The notes under the pieces were generated by a model that was not told where the DNA came from, did no database searches, and saw nothing but the letters and a program-made list of their open reading frames with translations. Both the position numbers and the translations under genes were made by a program. Of a DNA stretch of 20,081 nucleotides, positions 7,845 to 14,260 are shown piece after piece; the stretch's first letter is position 1, and each line of letters opens with the position of its first letter. The stretch is taken from assembly GCA_016928455.1 (NCBI GenBank), contig JAFGKP010000076.1, positions 1 to 20,081 of the forward strand, in the 5' to 3' direction. Source of the stretch: Methanomicrobia archaeon. GTDB lineage: Archaea; Halobacteriota; Syntropharchaeia; Alkanophagales; Methanospirareceae.

Positions 7845-7915
7845 TGCGGCAACCGGGGTTCGAACCCGGGTTAGAGGCTTGGGAAGCCCCTGTCCTTCCA
7901 CTAGACTATTGCCGC
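7845..7915 (-). tRNA. tRNA-Gly (anticodon CCC)
   Basis: Folds as a complete 71-nt cloverleaf. The acceptor stem is GCGGCAA/TTGCCGC with discriminator A. The D-arm is GTC...GAC around TAGTGGAAG, the anticodon stem is GGGGC/GCCTC with loop TTCCCAA (anticodon CCC), and the T-arm is CCGGG-TTCGAAC-CCCGG. CCA is not encoded. The 5' 15 nt are shared with the 3' end of rpo11: the TAG stop of rpo11 is in the D-arm. No separate promoter space exists, so it is either cut from the csl4-rpo11 transcript or started inside rpo11. Confidence 0.95.
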
Positions 7916-8218
7916 TTTATAGTTCTGCTCAAACTCCTCAAACGCCGCTGATAGAGCCTTCAGAGCAGTTTTCACGGCCTCTAACGGATCGCCCGCCTTC
8001 ATCTTTACGTATAATATGGGATTGCTCTGCAGCGTTTCCGGTATGCTGTAGGTCGCAATGTCCACCTGCGGATCATCGAGCAGCACGGACGTGAGGAGCG
8101 CTAGGAGGGTATGATCCTCCCCGGCGATCTCCATTCGTACGGCGCCCTCAGTACGCTCCACGATCCTGAGCTTCTTCTCCGCCTCCCGGGTATCCGGTGC
8201 TTCTTCATCGTCTGCCAT
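7901..8218 (-). CDS. rpoL: DNA-directed RNA polymerase subunit Rpo11 (RpoL)
   Basis: Small archaeal RNA polymerase subunit L, which pairs with Rpo3 as the alpha-like assembly platform. The ATG start gives 105 residues. Family features are the EGEDHTLLALLTSVLLDD-type segment (here AGEDHTLLALLTSVLL, about residues 34-49), then DIATYSIPE and ILYVKMKAGDPLEAVKTALKAL. The N-terminus carries a short acidic extension. The ATG at 8218 lies 10 nt after a perfect GGAGGT; an in-frame GTG at 8224 lies 4 nt after it and is the alternative. The gene follows csl4 closely, an arrangement common in archaea. Its last five codons and stop overlap tRNA-Gly. Confidence 0.92.
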   Translation of the reverse strand: MADDEEAPDTREAEKKLRIVERTEGAVRMEIAGEDHTLLALLTSVLLDDPQVDIATYSIPETLQSNPILYVKMKAGDPLEAVKTALKALSAAFEEFEQNYKAAIV

Positions 8219-8236
8219 TCTCACATCGACCTCCGT

Positions 8237-8809
8237 TTATAACCTTAACGAGAGCCCTTTACCGTAATCCTCTGCGATTTTCCGTGATTCCACCCGCTTG
8301 CAGCGCTCACAGGCCAGGACATTGCCCTTTCGCTTCAGATCACCTTTGCACTTCGAGCAGATCGCTTTGACCACGCCCAGGTCTTTATCCTCCGTGCTGA
8401 GCCGTAACGCCCGGGCATCGATCACTTTTGCCTTCACGAGATCCAGAAAGCCCAATTCGCGCTGGAGCTCGTTCACGTAGCCACGCTTAACATTGGAGAT
8501 ATGTATGACGCCCTGGGTAGAAGAGGCAACCTCGCGATCCTCCTGCCCCAGCATGCACGCGATGCTCACCACGGCGATCGACTCCCGCAGATCCTCTATT
8601 CTGCAGATGACGATATCGCCCTCCTGGAGCATTGGCGGCGTCGACACCTTCGGCACTACAGTGATCACGCGCTTATCACTGATACTCACGCAACCGATCA
8701 GTGAAGCATAAATGTTCCCTTTCTCATCGTACACGCCCGTGCCAGGTGTAAACTCTTCGGATGTACCTAAAAAATCACCCGGCACCACTAAACCATCCTC
8801 TTTTGTCAT
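8237..8809 (-). CDS. csl4: Exosome RNA-binding protein Csl4
   Basis: Cap subunit of the archaeal RNA exosome, which binds RNA and recruits partners to the Rrp41/Rrp42 core for 3'-5' decay and tailing. Of 190 residues, about 5-60 form the N-terminal domain (VVPGDFLGTSEEFTPGTGVY). About 62-135 are an S1-type RNA-binding barrel (LQEGDIVICRI, GVIHISNVKRGYV, GFLDLVKAKVI). The C-terminus is a zinc ribbon with C151, C154, C167 and C170. Length and order are canonical. A purine-rich aaggagc stretch lies upstream of the ATG but at long spacing. It heads the csl4-rpo11-tRNA-Gly unit and is divergent from ruvC, with 63 AT-rich nt between the starts. Confidence 0.93.
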   Translation of the reverse strand: MTKEDGLVVPGDFLGTSEEFTPGTGVYDEKGNIYASLIGCVSISDKRVITVVPKVSTPPMLQEGDIVICRIEDLRESIAVVSIACMLGQEDREVASSTQGVIHISNVKRGYVNELQRELGFLDLVKAKVIDARALRLSTEDKDLGVVKAICSKCKGDLKRKGNVLACERCKRVESRKIAEDYGKGLSLRL

Positions 8810-8872
8810 GTGCTTTCTTTGCTCCTTCTCTTCATTCCTTTATTACTGTAGCTCTTGTCTTATTTATTTGTT

Positions 8873-9361
8873 ATGCGTGTGCTCGGGATCGATCCAGGAA
8901 CCGCGATAACGGGCTGGGGTGTCGTTGAATTCTCTGACGGGCGGCTCATCTCTATTGACTGCGGCTGTATCAAGACGAGTACGGCATTCAGCTACGGTGA
9001 GCGGTTAAAGCGGATTTATAACGAGCTGCTTCGGCTGATCGAGGCGACGAAGCCGGATGAAATGGCGATCGAGAAGATCTTCTTCAATACAAATGTGAAG
9101 ACTGCCCTGAGCGTGGGGCAAGCACGTGGCGTCTGTCTTCTGGCCGCGGCGGTTCGTGACCTGCCCATCTTCGAGTATAATACCTCCGAGGTGAAGAATT
9201 ACCTCACTGGCTATGGGCGCGCGACGAAGCAGGAGGTCGCAAGCAGAGTGAAAGAGGTGCTCGAATTGGCGGAAATCCCCCGACCTGATGATGTCTCCGA
9301 CGCGCTCGCAATTGCAACGACGCATGTAGCACAGAAGTTCGCGCTAGATATTCAGCAATAG
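8873..9361 (+). CDS. ruvC: Holliday junction resolvase RuvC (bacterial type)
   Basis: RuvC cuts four-way DNA junctions as a dimer. The ATG at 8873 gives 162 residues beginning MRVLGIDPGT, the normal family start; the frame is open further upstream but adds nothing conserved. All four catalytic acids can be placed: D7 in GIDPG, E67 in MAIEKIFF, and D140 and D143 in RPDDVSDALAIATTH. The central NTNVKTALSVGQARGV and the YNTSEVKNYLTGYGRATKQEV blocks are also intact, so the enzyme should be active. Archaea normally use Hjc for this job, which makes a complete RuvC notable. AT-rich tatttattt lies directly before the start. The 3' end overlaps the convergent EMC6-like gene by 18 nt. Confidence 0.92.
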   Translation: MRVLGIDPGTAITGWGVVEFSDGRLISIDCGCIKTSTAFSYGERLKRIYNELLRLIEATKPDEMAIEKIFFNTNVKTALSVGQARGVCLLAAAVRDLPIFEYNTSEVKNYLTGYGRATKQEVASRVKEVLELAEIPRPDDVSDALAIATTHVAQKFALDIQQ

Positions 9362-9637
9362 GGTATACACCATAAACCAGCTGAAGAGCGTCATGAATGA
9401 GATATACAGCCAGTCCTTCGCACTCTCCAATTTCGTGTGCACGAACGGATAGACGAATTTCTGGACGAGGACCATGAGGATCGCAATGAGCAGTCCGTCA
9501 GAGGATATCGGGTCAGGAACGATGAAGTACGAGCTGATACCCGCAAGTACGCCGAAAATGACCGGAATAACCGTCTTTTTGATGCCTTCCTCGTATTCCG
9601 CTCTCTTTTTATCCCTATCCTTCTGCTCGGCGGCCAT
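9344..9637 (-). CDS. EMC6-like small membrane protein
   Basis: A 97-residue protein with a charged cytoplasmic start (MAAEQKDRDKKRAEYEEG) followed by three predicted membrane helices, at about 20-40, 48-65 and 76-95. The KDWLYISFMTLFSWFMVYTLLLN ending and the VQKFVYPF segment match my recollection of archaeal 'EMC6-like' proteins, proposed relatives of a subunit of the eukaryotic ER membrane-protein insertase. The function in archaea is inferred. A ribosome-binding patch (aaggaac) and a TATA box at 9681 support the ATG at 9637. It overlaps ruvC tail to tail. Confidence 0.65.
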   Translation of the reverse strand: MAAEQKDRDKKRAEYEEGIKKTVIPVIFGVLAGISSYFIVPDPISSDGLLIAILMVLVQKFVYPFVHTKLESAKDWLYISFMTLFSWFMVYTLLLNI

Positions 9638-9680
9638 GTGCTCACTCGTTCCTTCCTGCTTTCTTACTTAATCCCTCCAG

Positions 9681-9687
9681 TATATAA
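9681..9687 (-). promoter_or_regulatory. TATA box of the EMC6-like gene
   Basis: The sequence tatataa on the plus strand reads ttatata on the minus strand, 44-50 nt before the ATG at 9637. The predicted start site is near 9656. The 242-nt stretch 9638-9879 otherwise holds only the grpE leader, with a weak ttttaacg box near 9829. Confidence 0.4.
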
Positions 9688-9879
9688 GAAAGAATCAAGC
9701 CGGATTGCTCGACGCCTTCGTGAACGCTACGGCGTCCCGATGCGGAACTGACATAAACCGGTTTCTGATTCTGCGATCAAAAGGCCCGAACGCGAGTAAA
9801 CCGCGAACGGGTGGACAGGCACGCTACATTTTTAACGGGTAAACGCTAACTACATCGCGGTAGGTGAGAGCGGAGGAAC

Positions 9880-10488
9880 GTGGATTTGACAAAGGCTCAG
9901 AAGAAGTTGAAATCAGACGTGGAAGAAGCAGCGGAAGAGCGCATCGAGACGAAGGAGGCGCAGGTCTCGAGCGAGGAACTGGCGCGTCTCGAGCGAGAAT
10001 TGAAGGAGAAGGCCGCGCAGGCTGAGGAGTACCTTACCAGGCTGAAATACCTGCAGGCCGACTTCGAGAACTACAAGAAGATGGTGGCACGAGAGCGCGA
10101 GCTGTACGAGAAATGCGCCACCGAGTCGTTGATCAAGCGTTTGTTGCCGATACTGGATCATCTCGAAGCTGCTTTTACGTCTGCGCAGAGCTGTAAGGAC
10201 CTGGTATCGTTCGTCAAAGGAATTGAGCTGATCTATTTCGATTTCCTCGAAGCGCTGAGCCGGGAAGGCGTGAAACCGATCAAAGCGGTGGGTGAGAGAT
10301 ATGATCCGTACAAGCACGAGGTACTGATGACGGTCCTCAATGAGGATGCGCCCGAAGACCTGGTTCTGGAGGAGCTTGAACGCGGCTATATGCTGGGTAC
10401 GAAAGTCTTGCGCTCCGCTAAGGTCGCGATTGCCAAGCACCTGGAACCCGCGCCGGAGAACGACGAGACCAACCAGAGCCGTCGATGA
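9880..10488 (+). CDS. grpE: Hsp70 nucleotide exchange factor GrpE
   Basis: GrpE releases ADP from DnaK in the Hsp70 chaperone cycle. About 202 residues. Residues 10-75 are a charged coiled coil, the long dimer helix. The LQADFENYKK motif is at about 58-67, LLPILDHLEAAF follows, and the C-terminal beta domain reads GVKPI, GERYDPYKHEVL, and GYMLGTKVLRSAKVAI. The start is a GTG only 3 nt after a perfect ggagg; the TTG two codons later (9886) is better spaced at 9 nt, so the true start may be 9886. No dnaK or dnaJ is adjacent, although these genes usually cluster. The stop is 3 nt from that of the convergent cooC. Confidence 0.93.
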   Translation: MDLTKAQKKLKSDVEEAAEERIETKEAQVSSEELARLERELKEKAAQAEEYLTRLKYLQADFENYKKMVARERELYEKCATESLIKRLLPILDHLEAAFTSAQSCKDLVSFVKGIELIYFDFLEALSREGVKPIKAVGERYDPYKHEVLMTVLNEDAPEDLVLEELERGYMLGTKVLRSAKVAIAKHLEPAPENDETNQSRR

Positions 10489-10491
10489 GTC

Positions 10492-11253
10492 TTAGCTCAG
10501 GGCGGTGATCTTCTCTTTGAGCGCTTTGATCCGTTCGACCGCAACGCCCCCAACGTCCAGCGGTGCCTTACCCTCGAGATCAGCTTGTATCAGCGCCGGA
10601 TCATGGGGAACGATCCCGAGCACGGGAATGCCCATCTCAACCAGGATCGTCTCGATCCTGTGAGCCACATCCGCACTCGTGACTTTGTTAACGACCGCAG
10701 CGAACCGTGTAATGCCGATATCCTCGCCGAGCGTTTTTATGCGCGCCACGGTCTCGACTGAGCGCATCCCCGGCTCCACAACGGTAAGCATAAGGTCCAC
10801 ACCGCGCGCAGTCCCGCGCCCCAGATGCTCGATCCCCGCCTCCATGTCCAGGATCACGGTTGATTCTTTGAAGAGCACATGCCGCAGCAGCGCGCGGAGG
10901 AACGCGTTCTCAGGACAGGTGCACCCGGTGCCGCCCTTCTCGATCGTGCCCATCACGAGTAGCGTGACGCCATCCGGCCCCAGCGCGCCGAATTGCGCCA
11001 GGATATCGTCCACCTTGGGATTCAATTTGAAGACGCCCATGCCAGTATCCGCGGCCGTTCTCGTGAAGATGAGATCCTTGAGCTCCGAGATCGGTTCAGG
11101 GTTCCGCATGATACCGAGCGCGAATTTCAAGTTCATGGCGGGATCGGCATCCACCGCGATGACGCGCTCGCCCTCCCGGGCAAAGAGCCGAGCAAGCGTG
11201 CCAGCAATGGTCGTTTTGCCCACACCGCCCTTACCCGCAACAGCCAGTTTCAT
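10492..11253 (-). CDS. cooC: CooC-type nickel-insertion ATPase
   Basis: A MinD/ParA-class P-loop ATPase of 253 residues that in its family loads nickel into carbon monoxide dehydrogenase or CODH/acetyl-CoA synthase. It has a deviant Walker A, GKGGVGKTT (7-15), the VDADPAMNLKFALG block (34-47), and the diagnostic CTC pair at C111 and C113 followed by PEN. These match the Cys-x-Cys that binds nickel between the two subunits of CooC1. DMEAGIEHLGRGTA (136-149) is the Walker B/switch region. The CxC argues for true CooC over a generic MinD or NifH-like protein. The start encodes MKLAVAGKGG at once. No CODH gene lies in the window, so the client is inferred. Confidence 0.88.
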   Translation of the reverse strand: MKLAVAGKGGVGKTTIAGTLARLFAREGERVIAVDADPAMNLKFALGIMRNPEPISELKDLIFTRTAADTGMGVFKLNPKVDDILAQFGALGPDGVTLLVMGTIEKGGTGCTCPENAFLRALLRHVLFKESTVILDMEAGIEHLGRGTARGVDLMLTVVEPGMRSVETVARIKTLGEDIGITRFAAVVNKVTSADVAHRIETILVEMGIPVLGIVPHDPALIQADLEGKAPLDVGGVAVERIKALKEKITALS

Positions 11254-11257
11254 AACT

Positions 11258-11266
11258 ATTTATATC
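11258..11266 (+). promoter_or_regulatory. TATA box of the uS14 gene
   Basis: The sequence atttatatc lies 57-65 nt before the uS14 ATG, predicting a start near 11290. It is only 5-13 nt from the divergent cooC start, too close to drive that gene. Confidence 0.4.
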
Positions 11267-11322
11267 AGTCGCTACTACGTTGAGATAAGCAAGATAAAAA
11301 AGGAGTGCGGTATCAGGATACG

Positions 11323-11478
11323 ATGGTAAAGGAGCGAACGAAGCGATTTGGACGGGGCGCGAATGCATGTAGACGGTGCGGCCGGCAACGGGGCTTGGTA
11401 CGGCGGTACGGGATTTATCTCTGCCGGCAGTGCTTCCGGGAGATCGCAAGTGAAGTCGGCTTCAGGAAGTACAACTGA
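11323..11478 (+). CDS. rps14: Small ribosomal subunit protein uS14, zinc-binding form
   Basis: A 51-residue ORF starting MVKERTKRFGRGANACRRCG and ending FRKYN. uS14 sits in the head of the 30S subunit. Two CxxC pairs are present, CRRC at residues 16-19 and CRQC at 34-37, making the zinc knuckle of the archaeal/eukaryotic form. The ACRRCGRQRGLVRRYG and FREIASEVGFRKYN blocks are canonical, so the gene is complete despite its size. A cagga patch precedes the ATG and a TATA box lies at 11258. It is followed by uS8 after 128 nt, an unusually wide gap for this pair. Confidence 0.95.
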   Translation: MVKERTKRFGRGANACRRCGRQRGLVRRYGIYLCRQCFREIASEVGFRKYN

Positions 11479-11606
11479 CTAACTGAGTGAGGCTGAATGG
11501 CAGTGAGTCGTACGATTGCCGTGCATTCATTCAGAGATTTTTATTATCCCGGGGTTTAATAAGAGAAGAAAGGGAGAACGAACAGGGAGTAAGAACAGAA
11601 GGGAAG

Positions 11607-11999
11607 ATGTCACTCAATGATCCGCTGGCAGATGCGCTGTCGCATATCAAGAATACTGAACGAGTCGGGAAGATGGAGTGCGTGATAAAGCCGGCCTCCA
11701 AGCTGATCGGGAACGTGCTGAGCGTGATGCAGGATGGCGGTTACCTCAAGGAGTTCGAGTTCATCGAGGACGGCAAGGCTGGCTACTTCAAGGTAAAACT
11801 CCGTGGCCGGATCAACGATTGCAATGCGATCAAGCCGCGGTATTACGTTCATATGCGCGAATTTGAGGAATGGGAGAAGCGACTGCTGCCCGCTCGCGAC
11901 TTCGGCATGCTTATCGTAACGACCTCAAAAGGCGTAATGTCGCACGCGCAGGCGATTGAGACCGGTACTGGTGGTCAATTGCTCGCCTTTGTCTACTAA
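11607..11999 (+). CDS. rps8: Small ribosomal subunit protein uS8
   Basis: 130 residues, the normal archaeal length. uS8 binds 16S rRNA helix 21 early in 30S assembly. Key blocks: SLNDPLADALSHIKNTERVGK (start), KPASKLIGNVLSVMQDGGYL, and the C-terminal RDFGMLIVTTSKGVMSHAQAI, which carries the rRNA-binding T-S-x-G. The frame is open to 11487, but the ATG at 11607 begins the family sequence and follows agaagggaag. A separate promoter is possible: tttaataag near 11554 lies about 45 nt upstream. The usual neighbours uL5 (before uS14) and uL6 (after uS8) are absent. Confidence 0.95.
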   Translation: MSLNDPLADALSHIKNTERVGKMECVIKPASKLIGNVLSVMQDGGYLKEFEFIEDGKAGYFKVKLRGRINDCNAIKPRYYVHMREFEEWEKRLLPARDFGMLIVTTSKGVMSHAQAIETGTGGQLLAFVY

Positions 12000-12162
12000 T
12001 CCCGAGCTTCTTCAGTCTCGTGCCTTTATCCTGGAATTGGCCGCAGCTGAATTCACCGCAACCGCCTGATTGGTGAGTACGCGAAAGCGAGCAGTGCATC
12101 CACGCAACGGCTCTCTCCGCAGAATCATTTTAATACCCTTTTCCTCCTTATTATGTGGCAGT

Positions 12163-13191
12163 ATGAACGAGCAGCTGGTAGATAGAGTAAAGATTTGGTT
12201 TCGTGCCTTTCGCTACCATTTCGTACCGCCCAGCATGTTTCCCGCGGCGATTGGCGCGCTCGTGAGCTGGGCGGTAGACCAGACCTTCTCGTTATGGCTC
12301 TTCTTTCTGGTCATGCTGGGTGTCTCGGTCAATCACATCGCGTTGAACATGACCGATGATTATTTCGACTTCAAACATGCCGTTGATCAGCTTAAACCGG
12401 GAGCGAAGAACCCGTATGCAGGCGGCAGCGGGTTCCTGACCAGCGGGCTCATCAAGCCGCGTGCGATGTTTAACGTCTTTGTGGTCATGTATTGCACTGT
12501 TGCTGTGATTGGCCTGTATCTAGGGTTTTTAAGAGGGCCCCTCGTCCTGGTGTTCGGGTCTATTGGCGTCTTCAGCTCCATATTTTATACCGCGCCGCCG
12601 ATCAAGTTCTCGCATCGTGGATTCGGGGAGCTGGGCTTGCTCATTAATTTCGGGCCTGTCATTGGGCTCGGCTCCTATTTTGTGCAGTCGCAGCAGCTCA
12701 GCCTTGAAGCCTTCCTGGCAACACTGCCCTGTGGCATCATGCTCTTCTCGATGGTAGTCATCAACGAGATACCGGATTTGGAGGATGATAAGAAAGCCGG
12801 GAAGTTGACCCTGGTCGCGCGCTATGGTAATCAAACAGCCATCAAACTCTATGCGGGAAGCTGGGTGGCCACGTACCTCGTTATCATGCTGGGTGTGGCG
12901 TCTCGTATGCTCACACCGTTCGCGCTCCTTGCATTCCTCGCGTTCCCCCTGACCTATCAGTCATTGAAGATCCTGCTTGCCCATCACCACGACCCGCAGC
13001 GGATGATGCCGGCGAACCTGGCAATGATCAAATCGCACAGTGTCACCTCACTACTGCTCATCGGTGCATATGTCCTTGAGGGTCTCGTGAACGGCTCGGA
13101 TGGCTTGCATCTCATCGGCTTTATGCTGGTCTTACTCGGTTTTTACCTGCCCGCGGCGCTTGCGATCTTTCGTGCGCCTCGAACCGCCTGA
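12163..13191 (+). CDS. UbiA-family prenyltransferase (MenA-like)
   Basis: An integral membrane enzyme of 342 residues with eight or nine predicted helices. The family attaches a polyprenyl chain to an aromatic or other acceptor. The first Asp-rich motif is NMTDDYFDFKHAVDQ (62-76, D65, D66, D69). PYAGGSGFLTSGLI and FYTAPPIKFSHRGFGELG follow, and the second Asp motif is NEIPDLEDDKKAGKLTL (201-217). The YTAPP-RGxGEL block and NPYAGGS are closest to 1,4-dihydroxynaphthoate prenyltransferase MenA, which suggests a quinone or quinone-like product, but the acceptor cannot be read from the sequence. The ATG at 12163 follows tttaatacc about 30 nt upstream, so it may be nearly leaderless; a longer in-frame start at 12070 has no family match. 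Its last 60 nt overlap the convergent tocopherol-cyclase-like gene. Confidence 0.87.
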   Translation: MNEQLVDRVKIWFRAFRYHFVPPSMFPAAIGALVSWAVDQTFSLWLFFLVMLGVSVNHIALNMTDDYFDFKHAVDQLKPGAKNPYAGGSGFLTSGLIKPRAMFNVFVVMYCTVAVIGLYLGFLRGPLVLVFGSIGVFSSIFYTAPPIKFSHRGFGELGLLINFGPVIGLGSYFVQSQQLSLEAFLATLPCGIMLFSMVVINEIPDLEDDKKAGKLTLVARYGNQTAIKLYAGSWVATYLVIMLGVASRMLTPFALLAFLAFPLTYQSLKILLAHHHDPQRMMPANLAMIKSHSVTSLLLIGAYVLEGLVNGSDGLHLIGFMLVLLGFYLPAALAIFRAPRTA

Positions 13192-14193
13192 ACGGTTCAG
13201 CGCGTGCAGCAGTTCGTCAACGTCGTCTATGACCTCCAACCCGGCATTCCGCCCTGTATCGTCGAGCAGAAGCCGATCGCCCGTGCTGCTCTTCGCATAC
13301 AGCTGCAGCTTTAGCGTTGCGGTGAGACTCTCAAAGATTCGCCCGGTCATGCTGCCCGCACGGGGACTTTTGAGCGCCACTACGGTACCTTGAAGCCCTT
13401 CCAGATCCAGCTTGAACTGCCGATCTTCAATGGACAATCGTACCCGGTCAGCACTCTTCTCGAACCGCGTGATTCGCGCGCCGGTGTAGGTCGCAAAGCG
13501 GTAATAGCGATGGTCATGCCAGAGCACCGCGGCGAACCCTGGAATGTTGAAGCGTAGCCACGGGATGCGGGCGAGCACGAGTGTGAAGGCGGTATCTTCA
13601 GTTGTAAAGTGGTTCGATTGCATCCAGAGATAGGCGCGGGGGAAGCCGCGGCCCCAATCCTTCTCGGTGTAGCCCTTTCCGCCCTCGAAACTGATCCGTT
13701 CACCATCTCGTGTTAACGCGCCGTGAACTGTGTGACTCAAGCTCACCATGCCGTGTTTGCACTGCATGAACGGCACGAACGACGCCCAGCCCATGATATT
13801 GGGTGAGAAGAGCCGTTTTGGATACGGGACGACGTTTTCGAAAAACACTTCGCCCGTTATCCGGTGGTCAGATTGTGCAAGGTCTAATCGAAGCGCAGCA
13901 TCGGAAAAGCGGTTCGCAGCAATATGTACGTCAAAGGCGCGCGAAGCGGGAAGAAACGCAGCGGCCGGGAACGTGAAATAATCGTAGTTGCCCGTCGTGC
14001 CATTGACGATCTGGATAAAGGCGTGAGAATCGTCCTTCGTTGACCCGAGTGAGATACCAGGAATAACAGCGAGTACGCGCTCTTCCGCGGCATCCACGAG
14101 TTTATAGTACCAGCCTTCGAAGTAGTTCCTTCGGTTCGTCGAGCCCTGGAAGCGTTCAGGGTGCATGATTTTCCAGAGGTTGCCTGGTTCCAT
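13132..14193 (-). CDS. Tocopherol-cyclase-family protein
   Basis: A 353-residue soluble-looking protein with no signal peptide or membrane helix. It matches the tocopherol cyclase family (plant and cyanobacterial VTE1). The paired signatures are YFEGWYYKLV (24-33) near the start and KGYTEKDWGRGFPRAYLWMQ (173-192) in the middle, the latter corresponding to the Y-x-E-K-x-W-G-x-x-F-P block of VTE1. VTE1 closes the chromanol ring of tocopherol from a prenylated quinol. Bacterial members of the family are widespread and mostly uncharacterised, so cyclase activity is unproven. The basic, polar C-terminus (SGGSRRTKDRKRRGQVKTE) is encoded in the overlap with the prenyltransferase gene. ATG 14193 is near the start site predicted from ctataacc at about 14216; MHPERFQG (14166) is the alternative. 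Confidence 0.8.
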   Translation of the reverse strand: MEPGNLWKIMHPERFQGSTNRRNYFEGWYYKLVDAAEERVLAVIPGISLGSTKDDSHAFIQIVNGTTGNYDYFTFPAAAFLPASRAFDVHIAANRFSDAALRLDLAQSDHRITGEVFFENVVPYPKRLFSPNIMGWASFVPFMQCKHGMVSLSHTVHGALTRDGERISFEGGKGYTEKDWGRGFPRAYLWMQSNHFTTEDTAFTLVLARIPWLRFNIPGFAAVLWHDHRYYRFATYTGARITRFEKSADRVRLSIEDRQFKLDLEGLQGTVVALKSPRAGSMTGRIFESLTATLKLQLYAKSSTGDRLLLDDTGRNAGLEVIDDVDELLHALNRSGGSRRTKDRKRRGQVKTE

Positions 14194-14260
14194 GGGGCTG
14201 ATACGATACGTGGTTATAGAAGCTGAACCACCAGAATGGAGATGTCTCTCAATTTACAAT

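Noticed and set aside
9679..9751. Protein-like plus-strand stretch ending RRLRERYGVPMRN
   Set aside because: No start codon with a ribosome-binding site in frame, and it lies over the EMC6-like promoter; too short to support.
11487..11606. 40-codon N-terminal extension in frame with uS8
   Set aside because: The extension has no uS8 homology and the family start is the ATG at 11607 with its own ribosome-binding site.
12070..12162. 31-codon N-terminal extension in frame with the prenyltransferase
   Set aside because: It spans the likely TATA box at about 12126-12136 and adds no conserved sequence.
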